This document shows, in pieces, positions 1 to 6,233 of a stretch of DNA of 7,629 bases. The stretch covers positions 1 through 7,629 of the forward strand of contig SYLK01000729.1 of assembly GCA_005809115.1 (NCBI GenBank), written 5' to 3'. The position numbers and the translations under genes are program-made. Origin of the DNA: Planctomyces sp. GTDB lineage: Bacteria; Planctomycetota; Planctomycetia; Planctomycetales; Planctomycetaceae. Each line of letters begins with the position of its first letter. Position 1 is the stretch's first letter. The notes below the pieces were generated by a model. It was not told the origin of the DNA and did not search any database. It worked only from the letters and a program-made list of their open reading frames with translations.

Positions 1-61
1 GCTGCATCTATGACTGACAACGCCGATTGCTGACGCCGTGCGAGCGTGGCTGCGCTGCGTT

Positions 62-76
62 GCGGGCGAAGCCCGC
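62..76. repeat. GC-rich hairpin (GCGGGC-GAA-GCCCGC) downstream of the CoA-transferase gene
   Basis: A perfect 6-bp stem with a GAA triloop lies about 50 bases past the stop of the minus-strand CoA-transferase gene. No T-run follows on the minus strand, so it is not a classical intrinsic terminator. It could be a transcript-end stabiliser or one copy of a dispersed REP-like motif; a related GGGC-N4-GCCC hairpin sits at 6101-6114. Nothing else is recognised in bases 1-128. Confidence 0.35.
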
Positions 77-128
77 GCCAAGCGTATTCCGGATGCATCA
101 GGCGCGTGGGGGGCCAGTCCCGGTATTA

Positions 129-1763
129 TCAGGAGGTCTGAGATCCGCTGGAAAGTGGCATGGTCCTGACGGACCGGATCAGTGGCATGAACTCCATCTG
201 ATCCAGCACATCCCGCTGCAGGTCGATTCCCGCGGCGATTTCAATCAGTTCCAGCCCTTCCGGCTCGAGTCGAAAGACGGCGCGCTCCGTCACGAACAGG
301 ACCTTTCGCTGCCGGTCACTGGCGGATCTGCGATTTGCCGCGTGCGACGAGCCTGAAACCATGGCCGGCGACAGGGAGGCTCGGGCCGCATCCCCGGAAA
401 ACGACACATGTCCGACGGTCCTGACGAATTTTCGCACGCGCCCTTCGCGCACGATTCGCAAGCGTCCGTCCTCAATTTCCAGCTCCAGACCGTCCGCCGT
501 CAATGTGCAGCAGAAAACCAGGCGGCGTGCGTTCTGCGAGATATTGATGAATCCCCCGACGCCGGCGAATTTCGAACCGAATCGCGACACGTTCACGTTT
601 CCGGACTGGTCCACCTCTGCGGCTCCCAGTGCGGCGAAATCCAGACCTCCGCCATCATAGAAGTCAAACTGAGATGGCTGATCAATCACGGCTTCAGGCC
701 GCAGTGAAGCGCCGAAGCTGAGTCCGGCAGCTGGAATTCCGCCGATCGCACCGCTCTCCAGGGTCAGCGTCACCTCGGACAGCAGGCCTCGTTCGGCAGC
801 AATTCGCGAAACCCCCTCGGGCAGTCCGATGCCCAGGTTGGCAATGTCGCCAGGATGCAGTTCATTACAGACTCTGGCGGCGATCCGATGGCGGATGCCG
901 AGTGGCAGCGGCGGCAGATCGGATCCGACGTTCGCATGGTCCGCGGACGCTGCGGGACAGCAGTAACCCGGATTAAAGGCTTCCGCAAACGTCTGCCAGT
1001 GATCCTGCTCTTCTGCCACCACAATCCGCGACACCAGTCGACCGGGCACCCGCACCTGCTGCGGAGGTGCTGGTCGGTCCAGCACGCGCCTGACCTGTGC
1101 CAGCAGCACGCCGTCGTGATTGTGTACCGCCTGTGCAATTGGAAGCACATCCCCGATCAGGGCTTCTTCATCCACCAGCAGATTTCCAAACGGATCCGCC
1201 GCGGTGGCGCGAATCATGCCGGCATTGATCGGGAACGCATGGTACAGCAGCCAGCTGCGCCCACGCACGTCCAGACGCTCCACCAGTTCCTCGCGGGTCC
1301 GCGAGTTCAGTCGACCGCCGCCATTCTGCGGATCGACGAAAGTCCCCAGCCCGACGTGGGTCAGGCATCCGGGACGTCCCGCCGCAATGTCCCTGAGAAG
1401 CTGACAGATCACACCCTGGGGAAAGTTGTAGGCTTCTATCTCCTCGGCCTGCGCCAGCTGCCACAGGCCGGGCGCCAGTCCCCAGTGACCACCGATCACA
1501 CGGCGGAGCAGACCGGCATGTGCCAGGTGATTCAGTCCCCGTGTCCGGCCGTCTCCCTGCCCGGCCGCATAGACCAGCGTCAGACCGGCGGGATTCCGCG
1601 AGCTGAGAAATCGCTGCTCCAGAGCCCTGGACAGCGCTTCCGGATGTCCGGCCCCGATGAACCCGCCACAGACCAGAGTCGCGCCGTTCGGGATTTCTGA
1701 CACAGCCTGTTCGGCCGAACAGAGTTTGCCTGTCAGCGGCATGTTTTGCGGCGGATTGTTCAT
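129..1763 (-). CDS. One-chain 3-ketoacid/acyl CoA-transferase (YdiF/Pct-like, family I)
   Basis: Predicted to move CoA between a short-chain acyl- or 3-ketoacyl-CoA and a free acid such as acetate, through a glutamyl-CoA intermediate, in the cytoplasm. The 544 residues contain both halves of a family I transferase in one chain. The N-terminal half has GGFIGAGHPE (33-42), GLGTFVDPQNGGG (138-150) and ADPFGNL (189-195). The C-terminal half has NLGIGLPEGV (309-318), the catalytic-Glu motif ESGAIGG (Glu336), GGGLDFAALGAAEVD (371-385) and GKV-type end VLFVTERAVF (488-497). Length fits the 520-540 residue family. The start at 1763 is chosen because GGAGG lies 9 bases upstream (1773-1777) and because it overlaps the reductase stop as ATGA, implying translational coupling. 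A longer in-frame start at 1826 would intrude into the reductase gene. Oddity: about 20 extra Ser/Ala/Arg-rich residues (458-487) precede the last strand. Exact substrate is not readable. Confidence 0.92.
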   Translation of the reverse strand: MNNPPQNMPLTGKLCSAEQAVSEIPNGATLVCGGFIGAGHPEALSRALEQRFLSSRNPAGLTLVYAAGQGDGRTRGLNHLAHAGLLRRVIGGHWGLAPGLWQLAQAEEIEAYNFPQGVICQLLRDIAAGRPGCLTHVGLGTFVDPQNGGGRLNSRTREELVERLDVRGRSWLLYHAFPINAGMIRATAADPFGNLLVDEEALIGDVLPIAQAVHNHDGVLLAQVRRVLDRPAPPQQVRVPGRLVSRIVVAEEQDHWQTFAEAFNPGYCCPAASADHANVGSDLPPLPLGIRHRIAARVCNELHPGDIANLGIGLPEGVSRIAAERGLLSEVTLTLESGAIGGIPAAGLSFGASLRPEAVIDQPSQFDFYDGGGLDFAALGAAEVDQSGNVNVSRFGSKFAGVGGFINISQNARRLVFCCTLTADGLELEIEDGRLRIVREGRVRKFVRTVGHVSFSGDAARASLSPAMVSGSSHAANRRSASDRQRKVLFVTERAVFRLEPEGLELIEIAAGIDLQRDVLDQMEFMPLIRSVRTMPLSSGSQTS

Positions 1764-2512
1764 CCCCACCAGCCTCCGTTCACGTGCAGCGTCTGACCGG
1801 TGACATACGACGCCAGATCGCTGCACAGGAACAGAATCACGCTGGCGATTTCCTCCGGCTCACCGAATCGCTGCAGCGGGATCTGTTCCAGCATCCGCCG
1901 GCGGCCGGACTCGGGGATCGAGGCTCCCATTTCCGTGAGCACGACTCCCGGCGCAACCGCATTGACCGTGATGCGACGGCTGGCCAGTTCCCGGCTGAGC
2001 ACTTTGGTCAGGGCCATCACCCCCGCTTTGGCCGAAGAATAATTCGCCTGACCAAAAAAACCGATGACACCGGAAATTGACGCCATGCTGATAATTCGAC
2101 CCCCGTCCCTCATCTGAGGCAGTGCCTGCTGACAGACTCGAAACACAGCGGAAAGATTCGTGTCCAGCACATCATCCCACTCGACATCGGTCAGATTCTT
2201 GACGGTGCGGTCGCGCAGAATGGCGGCGTTATTGATCAGGATATCAATCGGTCCCCACTTTGCGCTCACGGTGGCCAGGAAAAGCTGCATCTGTTCCCGC
2301 GACCGCACATCGGCCGCCATGGCCAGCCCCGTCTCGCCCCAATCCGCAACCGTCTCCTCGGCACGCAGCCGGCAGACGCCCGCCGGATCGTCAGGATAAT
2401 TCACGGCGACTCGTGCTCCGGCCCGATGCAGCATGGTGGCCGCTGCTTTTCCCAGGCCCTGACCACCTCCGGTAATGATGGCGACCTTGCCGCTGAGATC
2501 AATCGGGATCAA
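1760..2512 (-). CDS. Short-chain dehydrogenase/reductase, FabG/PhaB-like
   Basis: Classical SDR expected to interconvert a 3-keto and a 3-hydroxy group with NAD(P)H, in the cytoplasm. In its 250 residues are the nucleotide-binding TGGGQGLG (14-21), NNAA (94-97), Asn119 of the catalytic tetrad, Ser145, and Tyr158-x3-Lys162 with the usual 13-residue Ser-Tyr spacing. APG (187-189) and the C-terminal VTGQTLHVNGGW complete the FabG pattern. Similarity to FabG is strong, but FabG-like SDRs cover fatty-acid synthesis, acetoacetyl-CoA reduction and hydroxyacid oxidation. Coupling to a CoA-transferase favours hydroxyacid or acyl-CoA catabolism over fatty-acid synthesis (inference). The start codon is TTG at 2512: an in-frame stop lies 12 bases further upstream, no ATG occurs before codon 27, and AAGG sits 8 bases upstream. 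A second AGGAG only 1 base before TTG is too close to be the main site. Confidence 0.93.
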   Translation of the reverse strand: MIPIDLSGKVAIITGGGQGLGKAAATMLHRAGARVAVNYPDDPAGVCRLRAEETVADWGETGLAMAADVRSREQMQLFLATVSAKWGPIDILINNAAILRDRTVKNLTDVEWDDVLDTNLSAVFRVCQQALPQMRDGGRIISMASISGVIGFFGQANYSSAKAGVMALTKVLSRELASRRITVNAVAPGVVLTEMGASIPESGRRRMLEQIPLQRFGEPEEIASVILFLCSDLASYVTGQTLHVNGGWWG

Positions 2513-2549
2513 GCTCCTGACCTTTCACTGGTTCATCGGATTCGCAGGA

Positions 2550-2572
2550 TTCACTCTGCAGGTTTCACTCTG
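2550..2572. repeat. Two direct copies of TTCACTCTG, 14 bases apart
   Basis: TTCACTCTG occurs at 2550-2558 and 2564-2572, upstream of the reductase gene on its transcribed side (CAGAGTGAA on the minus strand). It could be a tandem operator for the reductase/transferase operon, but no clear minus-strand promoter was found beside it, and two 9-mers may be chance. Confidence 0.25.
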
Positions 2573-2793
2573 ACTCTACGGTGCACTGTACCGGATGACC
2601 ACCGTGCGATGCCACGGACAAAGCAGATGTTCACCCGATCGTTCCCCGATCCGCCATGGCAGGAAGGCCCCGCCATGGTCTGACTTTGCCGGCTGGTTTC
2701 GCTGAGTCTGAGTTTTCGTCGGAATTCCCGCGACAACGTTTTTCTCAATCCTGCCGGTTCGCCGATTTGTCATCATCCTGTGAACGCAAGGGG

Positions 2794-2823
2794 TTGACAA
2801 AGGATTCGGTGTCTGATTATCAA
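2794..2823 (+). promoter_or_regulatory. Candidate sigma-70-type promoter for the acidic protein-phosphorylase pair
   Basis: A perfect -35 hexamer TTGACA (2794-2799) is followed after 18 bases by TATCAA (2818-2823), which matches the -10 consensus at 4 of 6 positions. The expected transcript start would leave a leader of about 60 bases before the ATG at 2892. The rest of the 2513-2891 gap holds no convincing gene. It includes two copies of CCGCCATGG (2651-2659 and 2670-2678) of unknown meaning. Confidence 0.45.
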
Positions 2824-2891
2824 TCGCGTCGCAGCCGATTGCCCTCTAAACAAAGCATTTACGTTTCAGGACTTACGCGAGGTTGTTGGTC

Positions 2892-3206
2892 ATGGTTACA
2901 GCACTTGAAACTGACAGGATCCGGCAGATGGAAGGGGTTGTCGCCACATCCGGGCTTTGCCGGAAGGCAGCCGCAGCTCAGCCTGTTTCCCCCTGGCTGA
3001 AGGGGGATGCTGACGAGGATTTCGAGGAAGAGGACTTCGGCGACGAGGAAGACGGGGACGAGGAGGACGATGTCGAGGACGATGAAGACGACTTCGATGA
3101 CGACCTTGACGACTTCGAAGACGATGAAGACGACTTCGATGACGATGATGAAGATGACTTCGAGGACGAGGAAAGCGAAGACTTCGAAGATGACGAGGAA
3201 TTCTGA
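2892..3206 (+). CDS. Small protein with a hyper-acidic Asp/Glu/Phe tail
   Basis: This is a 104-residue protein of unknown function. Residues 1-38 are ordinary and slightly basic, with no clear signal peptide or transmembrane segment. Residues 39-104 are about 79% Asp or Glu, broken by regularly spaced Phe in patterns such as EDDFDD and EDFEDD, so the tail should be strongly anionic and disordered. Proteins of this style are common in planctomycetes (general knowledge), usually labelled hypothetical. ATG 2892 is preferred because GAGG (2879-2882) lies 9 bases upstream; a further start at 2928 with AGGAT upstream is possible. The phosphorylase start follows 21 bases after the stop, so the two genes are probably co-transcribed. 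The skewed base composition (GAC/GAT/GAA/GAG runs) is simple-sequence-like, but the ribosome site, promoter and tight spacing argue for a real gene. Possible roles such as cation or basic-protein binding are guesses. Confidence 0.75.
   Translation: MVTALETDRIRQMEGVVATSGLCRKAAAAQPVSPWLKGDADEDFEEEDFGDEEDGDEEDDVEDDEDDFDDDLDDFEDDEDDFDDDDEDDFEDEESEDFEDDEEF
3078..3145 (+). repeat. 26-bp perfect direct repeat, 42-bp period, inside the acidic gene
   Basis: The same 26 bases occur at 3078-3103 and 3120-3145. The offset of 42 bases equals 14 codons, so the duplication keeps the frame and repeats the block DDEDDFDDD. It suggests that the acidic tail grew by in-frame duplication and may vary in length between strains. 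Confidence 0.8.
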
Positions 3207-3227
3207 ATCTGACTCCGGAGGTCGATG

Positions 3228-4067
3228 ATGCACGAACTGTGGGATCAGATCCAGGAGACTCATGCCTGGCTCAGCCGGCAATGGCCCGGAAAGCCTCAGG
3301 TGGGTCTGATTCTTGGTACCGGACTCGGCGGGCTGGCGGAACAGATTCAGGTGGAACTGGCTGTGCCGTATTCGCAGATCCCCCATTTTCCTCGCTCGAC
3401 CGCGCCATCTCATGCTGGAAAACTGATCTGCGGAACCCTGCACGGGGCGTCAGTCATTGCGCTGGAGGGAAGATTTCACTACTACGAGGGCTACTCACTG
3501 CAGCAGGTGACCTTTCCTGTCAGACTGATGCAGTCGATGCGCGCAGCGACACTGATCGTGACGGGTGCCGTCGGAGGCATCAATACCCAGTATCAGCTGG
3601 GTGATATCGTCATCGTCGAAGACCATATCAGCCTGATGCCGGACAATCCTCTGCGGGGAATCAACGACGATCGTCTCGGCCCGCGGTTCCCGGATATGAG
3701 TCGCCCTTACGACCGACAGCTGATCCGACGGGCGAAGGACATTGCTCTGGAACTCGCCATTTCGGCGCACACCGGAGTGCTCGTGGCGGTACCCGGGCCG
3801 AATCTGGAAACCCGAGCGGAATACCGCATGCTCAAAGCCATGGGGGCTGACGTGGTGGGCATGTCAACGGTTCCGGAAGTCATCGTGGCAGCCCATGCGG
3901 GAATGCGCACGGTCGCCTTTTCTGTCGTCACCGATATCTGCCTCCCGGACGCCTTGGAACCGGTCGACATTCCGCGGATCATTCAGGTCGCCGGTGAAGG
4001 CGGGCGCAGACTCGAACAAATCCTGGCGCGTCTGCTCCGGACGATCAGCGCAGAGCACTCCGGCTAA
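3228..4067 (+). CDS. Purine nucleoside phosphorylase, trimeric (PNP/MTAP) family
   Basis: Predicted to cleave purine nucleosides with phosphate into free base and ribose-1-phosphate (purine salvage, cytoplasm). In 279 residues the family landmarks appear in order: phosphate loop GTGLGG (30-35), SHAG with His62, GRFHYYEGY (81-89; equivalents of human Arg84, His86, Tyr88), TGAVGGIN (112-119), NPLRGINDDRLGPRFPDMS (140-158), PGPNLET with Glu194 (human Glu201) and VGMSTVPEVIVAAHAGM (210-226). Length fits trimeric bacterial PNPs (about 270-280). The position of human Asn243, which selects 6-oxopurines, is Asp236 here (SVVTD), followed by LPDALEPVDIPRI, closer in style to the methylthioadenosine phosphorylase C-terminus. 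Base preference is therefore uncertain. GGAGG at 3217-3221 is 6 bases from ATG 3228 but only 3 from ATG 3225, so 3228 is preferred. Likely second gene of an operon with the acidic protein. Confidence 0.93.
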   Translation: MHELWDQIQETHAWLSRQWPGKPQVGLILGTGLGGLAEQIQVELAVPYSQIPHFPRSTAPSHAGKLICGTLHGASVIALEGRFHYYEGYSLQQVTFPVRLMQSMRAATLIVTGAVGGINTQYQLGDIVIVEDHISLMPDNPLRGINDDRLGPRFPDMSRPYDRQLIRRAKDIALELAISAHTGVLVAVPGPNLETRAEYRMLKAMGADVVGMSTVPEVIVAAHAGMRTVAFSVVTDICLPDALEPVDIPRIIQVAGEGGRRLEQILARLLRTISAEHSG

Positions 4068-4100
4068 GAACCCCTGACAAAACCGGCGGCAGAACGCACA

Positions 4101-4136
4101 GCAGCCACCTCCGGGACCTGCCCCGATGATGGCTGC
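4101..4136. repeat. Two-part hairpin after the phosphorylase gene
   Basis: GCAGCCA (4101-4107) pairs with TGGCTGC (4130-4136), and inside it CGGG (4112-4115) pairs with CCCG (4122-4125), leaving a symmetric 4x4 internal loop. It lies 34 bases after the phosphorylase stop. No T-run follows, so it may slow or end transcription or protect the 3' end, but it is not a canonical terminator. Confidence 0.35.
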
Positions 4137-4151
4137 ACTGCAGTTCGCGTC

Positions 4152-4391
4152 AGGACCGGCCAAAAAATCAGTTGAACAAATATTCTGGTCAGGGAAGCGC
4201 AGCGCCCCCTGACCGGAATCACGCTGGTGTGTGACAGCGGCTAGACCTGAATGTTTCGTTTTGACCGTAACATTGCTGCATGAAATCATCGGCCAGCTGA
4301 TGAACTGATCCAGCGAATCCGCATTCGAGGTGCAGGATTCCTGCGGCCGAAGTTTTCATGAGTTTGTGCAACTGATTTTTTGGCCGGTCCT
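4152..4391. repeat. 240-bp element bounded by perfect 23-bp inverted repeats
   Basis: The left arm, 4152-4174, begins AGGACCGGCC, continues with six A and ends TCAGTTG. The right arm, 4369-4391, is its exact reverse complement. After one mismatch, five more bases pair inward (4176-4180 with 4363-4367). The enclosed ~190 bases have no supported gene but contain a separate strong hairpin at 4182-4219. The element fills most of the 363-base gap between two convergent genes. Its shape resembles a MITE or other non-autonomous element, but no target-site duplication is visible at the edges. Alternatively it is a large bidirectional terminator or structured RNA. Confidence 0.7.
4182..4219. terminator. 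13-bp hairpin, candidate terminator inside the inverted-repeat element
   Basis: ATTCTGGTCAGGG (4182-4194) pairs with CCCTGACCGGAAT (4207-4219) around a 12-base loop; all 13 positions pair if one T-G wobble is allowed. On the minus strand the stem is followed by ATTTGTTCAACTGATTTTTT, moderately T-rich, so it could end transcription arriving from the minus-strand secreted-protein gene. On the plus strand no T-run follows. The stem is certain; terminator function is inferred. Confidence 0.45.
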
Positions 4392-4430
4392 TACTGGTGT
4401 CGGACGAGTCATCTGCTGCGCCGTGGCAGG

Positions 4431-5708
4431 TCAGTTGCCCGGACTGGCCGGGCGGTCGTCATTGTTGTTCGCAATCGCGGCAGCAACGCCGGCTCCGGCT
4501 CCGGCTCCGAGCAGAGCTCCCAATCCGCCGCCACCAAAACCTCCGCCCCCGCCACCTCCGCCAGCAGCACCACCGCCTCCTCCACCAGGCGCGCCCCCCG
4601 GGGCAACCGAGGAAGCCGTCGTGGTGTCGTTCGCCGTCGGCGAGGCGTCATCATCATCGTCCGGCAGGTAGTTTTCCAGTGACACGGGAGCCGCGACAAA
4701 CTGGGACACGGCGTTGATGGATGTCAGCCTGTAGGCATTGCGAGTCGAGGTCGAGGCGAATGAACCCACGACGTCGACACCGACTACCAGCACGCCGTCG
4801 CGGCCCACTGCCAGCACCGTGTACAGACCCGGAGTGAGCCCCGCGACGACGAAACTCCCGTCAGGGCTCACACGCGATGAGCCGGCTACCACATTGTCCA
4901 TGACGAAATACACGGTCAGGTCCCGAACCGCTGTGACCAGCACGTCAGGTGACTTCAGGGGATTGATCACGCCTTCGATACTGCCGTCCCGATTCAGCTG
5001 CAGCTGGTGACCGGCAACGGATGTGGCCGGTTCGCCGGCCCCGACGACGTCCTCATAGGCTCGAGTCTCTGTGCTGCCCGAATCCGTTCCAGCCTCTGCC
5101 GGAGCGCTCTCCGTGGGCAGGTTCTCCATAATCAGCCGCCGCACGGTGGCGAAGTCGCGGGCCATTGCCACTGAAGCATCGAGCGAAAACTGATTCTCGG
5201 ACTCAGGTTCAGCGTCTGCTGCGACTGGATTCTCTGTCACCCGAATGCCGATCGCAGCATAGGCATTCGTGCCACGGGCGATGAGACCATAGACACCCGG
5301 TCGCACGTCACTGAATACAAACACGCCCTGTTCGCTGGTGACGGCTCGTCCCGCCAGCTTGCCACCGCTCATGAGTCGCACTTCCACGCCAGCCAGTGAA
5401 GCCGTGTCACTGCTCGAACCACCGGGAAGACTCAGTCGGCCAACCACTGCCCCGTCAGACCTGAGCATCACGTCGTGAGATCGGTTATGGATCAATTGAT
5501 CGCCAGCCACCTCGCCAGCGTCCGCGGCCGGTGCTGGTACGTCAAATCCGGCCGACGCATCCGCGGATACCGCCTGCACGGGTTGTGCACCAGCATCGAC
5601 GCCCGCATCCTCAACCGCGGCGCCTAATGCCACATAGACTGACCCCGCAGTTACTGAACTCGCCAGTAACAGCGAAAAGACTGCTGGGAACGTCCGGCTG
5701 AATTTCAT
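4431..5708 (-). CDS. Secreted Gly-rich protein with two carboxypeptidase-regulatory-like repeats
   Basis: No specific function is recognised. The 425-residue product starts with a Sec-type signal (Lys2, Arg5, then hydrophobic FPAVFSLLLASSVTAG), so it is exported. An Ala/Asp-rich linker follows. Two related beta-sandwich-like units then run about 73-157 and 230-314. Each opens with H-x-V/L-x-L-x-x-DG-x-V/I-x-G and closes with G-x-F-V-(x)n-PG-x-Y and a final ARG/VGRDG strand, as in CarboxypepD_reg-like domains. A second linker (158-229) has ENLPTESAPAE. The C-terminus has five Asp (350-354), a Ser/Thr stretch, a poly-Gly block (371-395), then LGALLGAGAGAGVAAAIA, a glycine-zipper-like hydrophobic helix before the polar NNNDDRPASPGN. 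ATG 5708 is chosen over an in-frame start at 5792 because it places the signal peptide at the N-terminus. Only a weak GGGGG lies about 10 bases upstream. Cell-envelope location is inferred. Confidence 0.85.
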   Translation of the reverse strand: MKFSRTFPAVFSLLLASSVTAGSVYVALGAAVEDAGVDAGAQPVQAVSADASAGFDVPAPAADAGEVAGDQLIHNRSHDVMLRSDGAVVGRLSLPGGSSSDTASLAGVEVRLMSGGKLAGRAVTSEQGVFVFSDVRPGVYGLIARGTNAYAAIGIRVTENPVAADAEPESENQFSLDASVAMARDFATVRRLIMENLPTESAPAEAGTDSGSTETRAYEDVVGAGEPATSVAGHQLQLNRDGSIEGVINPLKSPDVLVTAVRDLTVYFVMDNVVAGSSRVSPDGSFVVAGLTPGLYTVLAVGRDGVLVVGVDVVGSFASTSTRNAYRLTSINAVSQFVAAPVSLENYLPDDDDDASPTANDTTTASSVAPGGAPGGGGGGAAGGGGGGGGFGGGGLGALLGAGAGAGVAAAIANNNDDRPASPGN

Positions 5709-5978
5709 GGTCTGGGTGCCCCCGAAAGGCGAATCAACGAAACGAACACACCTGGCACCGCAATCTTCAATCAGGTGGCGGACCAGTGTCAAACTCCGAC
5801 AACTATTATCCTGCGAAGAGAATCGTCAACGCAACCAAAATTCAATCAAAACGGGAAAATCTCAAATTCATCCCAATTCACCCATTCTCCAGGCAGAACA
5901 GTAATGTACGTATGGCCACATCCTGCAGTGAGTCAAGAGTGCGTTGGATTCGTGGGCAGGGCACGATTGACTTCCTCT

Positions 5979-6013
5979 GACATCGCTTCCGGACACGACA
6001 TCGCTTCCGGACA
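5979..6013. repeat. 18-bp tandem repeat, two copies
   Basis: GACATCGCTTCCGGACA is present at 5979-5995 and 5997-6013 with a single C between, giving an exact 18-bp period. It lies in non-coding DNA upstream of the AP endonuclease gene. Confidence 0.85.
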
Positions 6014-6023
6014 GGGAAACAGG

Positions 6024-6054
6024 GGACTGGACTGGACCGGACTCCTGGACGGAC
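6024..6054. repeat. GGACT-type 5-bp microsatellite
   Basis: GGACT, GGACT, GGACC and GGACT follow each other from 6024 to 6043. After a CCT interruption, GGAC occurs twice more (6047-6054). This is a short, imperfect simple-sequence tract. Confidence 0.7.
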
Positions 6055-6096
6055 GCGAGTGCACGCGGCACACTGTACGATCGAACTCGTGGTGCT

Positions 6097-6122
6097 CCGT
6101 CGGGCGTCAGCCCGTTCGACGG
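6097..6122. repeat. GC-rich hairpin with CGGGC-GTCA-GCCCG core
   Basis: CGGGC (6101-6105) pairs with GCCCG (6110-6114) around a GTCA loop. The flanking CCGT (6097-6100) pairs with ACGG (6119-6122) across a four-base bulge. The core resembles the GGGC-GAA-GCCC hairpin at 62-76, hinting at a dispersed palindrome family in this genome. Confidence 0.45.
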
Positions 6123-6130
6123 CAGGAGGC

Positions 6131-6152
6131 GGGACTGGGAGAGGGACTGGGA
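6131..6152. repeat. 12-bp tandem repeat of GGGACTGGGA
   Basis: GGGACTGGGA occurs at 6131-6140 and 6143-6152, a 12-bp period, followed by a partial third unit. It is unrelated in sequence to the next array but has the same period. Confidence 0.65.
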
Positions 6153-6169
6153 CGGGTGTTTTTCGGGTA

Positions 6170-6233
6170 TTGGCAGTGTTTCCGCGATTGGCAGTGCTTT
6201 TGGCGGTGCTCTTGACAGTGTGTATTGACAGGG
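6170..6233 (+). repeat. Degenerate 12-bp array of TTGRCRGTG reaching the AP endonuclease start
   Basis: Related 9-mers begin at 6170 (TTGGCAGTG), 6188 (TTGGCAGTG), 6200 (TTGGCGGTG), 6212 (TTGACAGTG) and 6225 (TTGACAGGG), at spacings of 18, 12, 12 and 13 bases. The final copy supplies the AGGG ribosome-binding site for ATG 6241. The array could be tandem protein-binding sites, TTGACA-like promoter elements, or the remains of a slippage expansion. Confidence 0.6.

Noticed and set aside
855..1700. 281-codon plus-strand frame antisense to the CoA-transferase
   Set aside because: The minus-strand frame has unambiguous CoA-transferase motifs along its whole length. The plus frame has no family resemblance and is an effect of GC-rich codon use.
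2717..2743. Small GTCG-CGAC stem followed by TTTTT as a plus-strand terminator
   Set aside because: The stem is only 4 bp, the loop is not compact, and no plus-strand gene ends upstream of it.
2859..3443. 194-codon minus-strand frame with a long Val/Ile/Phe/Leu-rich, membrane-like stretch
   Set aside because: It is the mirror of the Asp/Glu codons of the acidic gene (GAC/GAA read backwards gives Val/Phe/Leu codons) and runs into the phosphorylase gene. No ribosome site supports it.
4152..4391. Integron attC site, suggested by GTTGAAC in the left arm
   Set aside because: The right arm has GTGCAAC, which does not fit RYYYAAC; the element is longer than usual attC sites, and no integrase or cassette gene is present.
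4330..4671. Plus-strand frame with a Pro-rich run (PPPPPPPPAAPPPPPP)
   Set aside because: It is the complement of the poly-Gly codons in the secreted-protein gene.
5804..5832. Minus-strand promoter with GATAAT for the secreted-protein gene
   Set aside because: The -10 is good, but possible -35 boxes (TTGACG, TTGCGT) give spacers of 14 or 19 bases, so it was not listed as a firm promoter.
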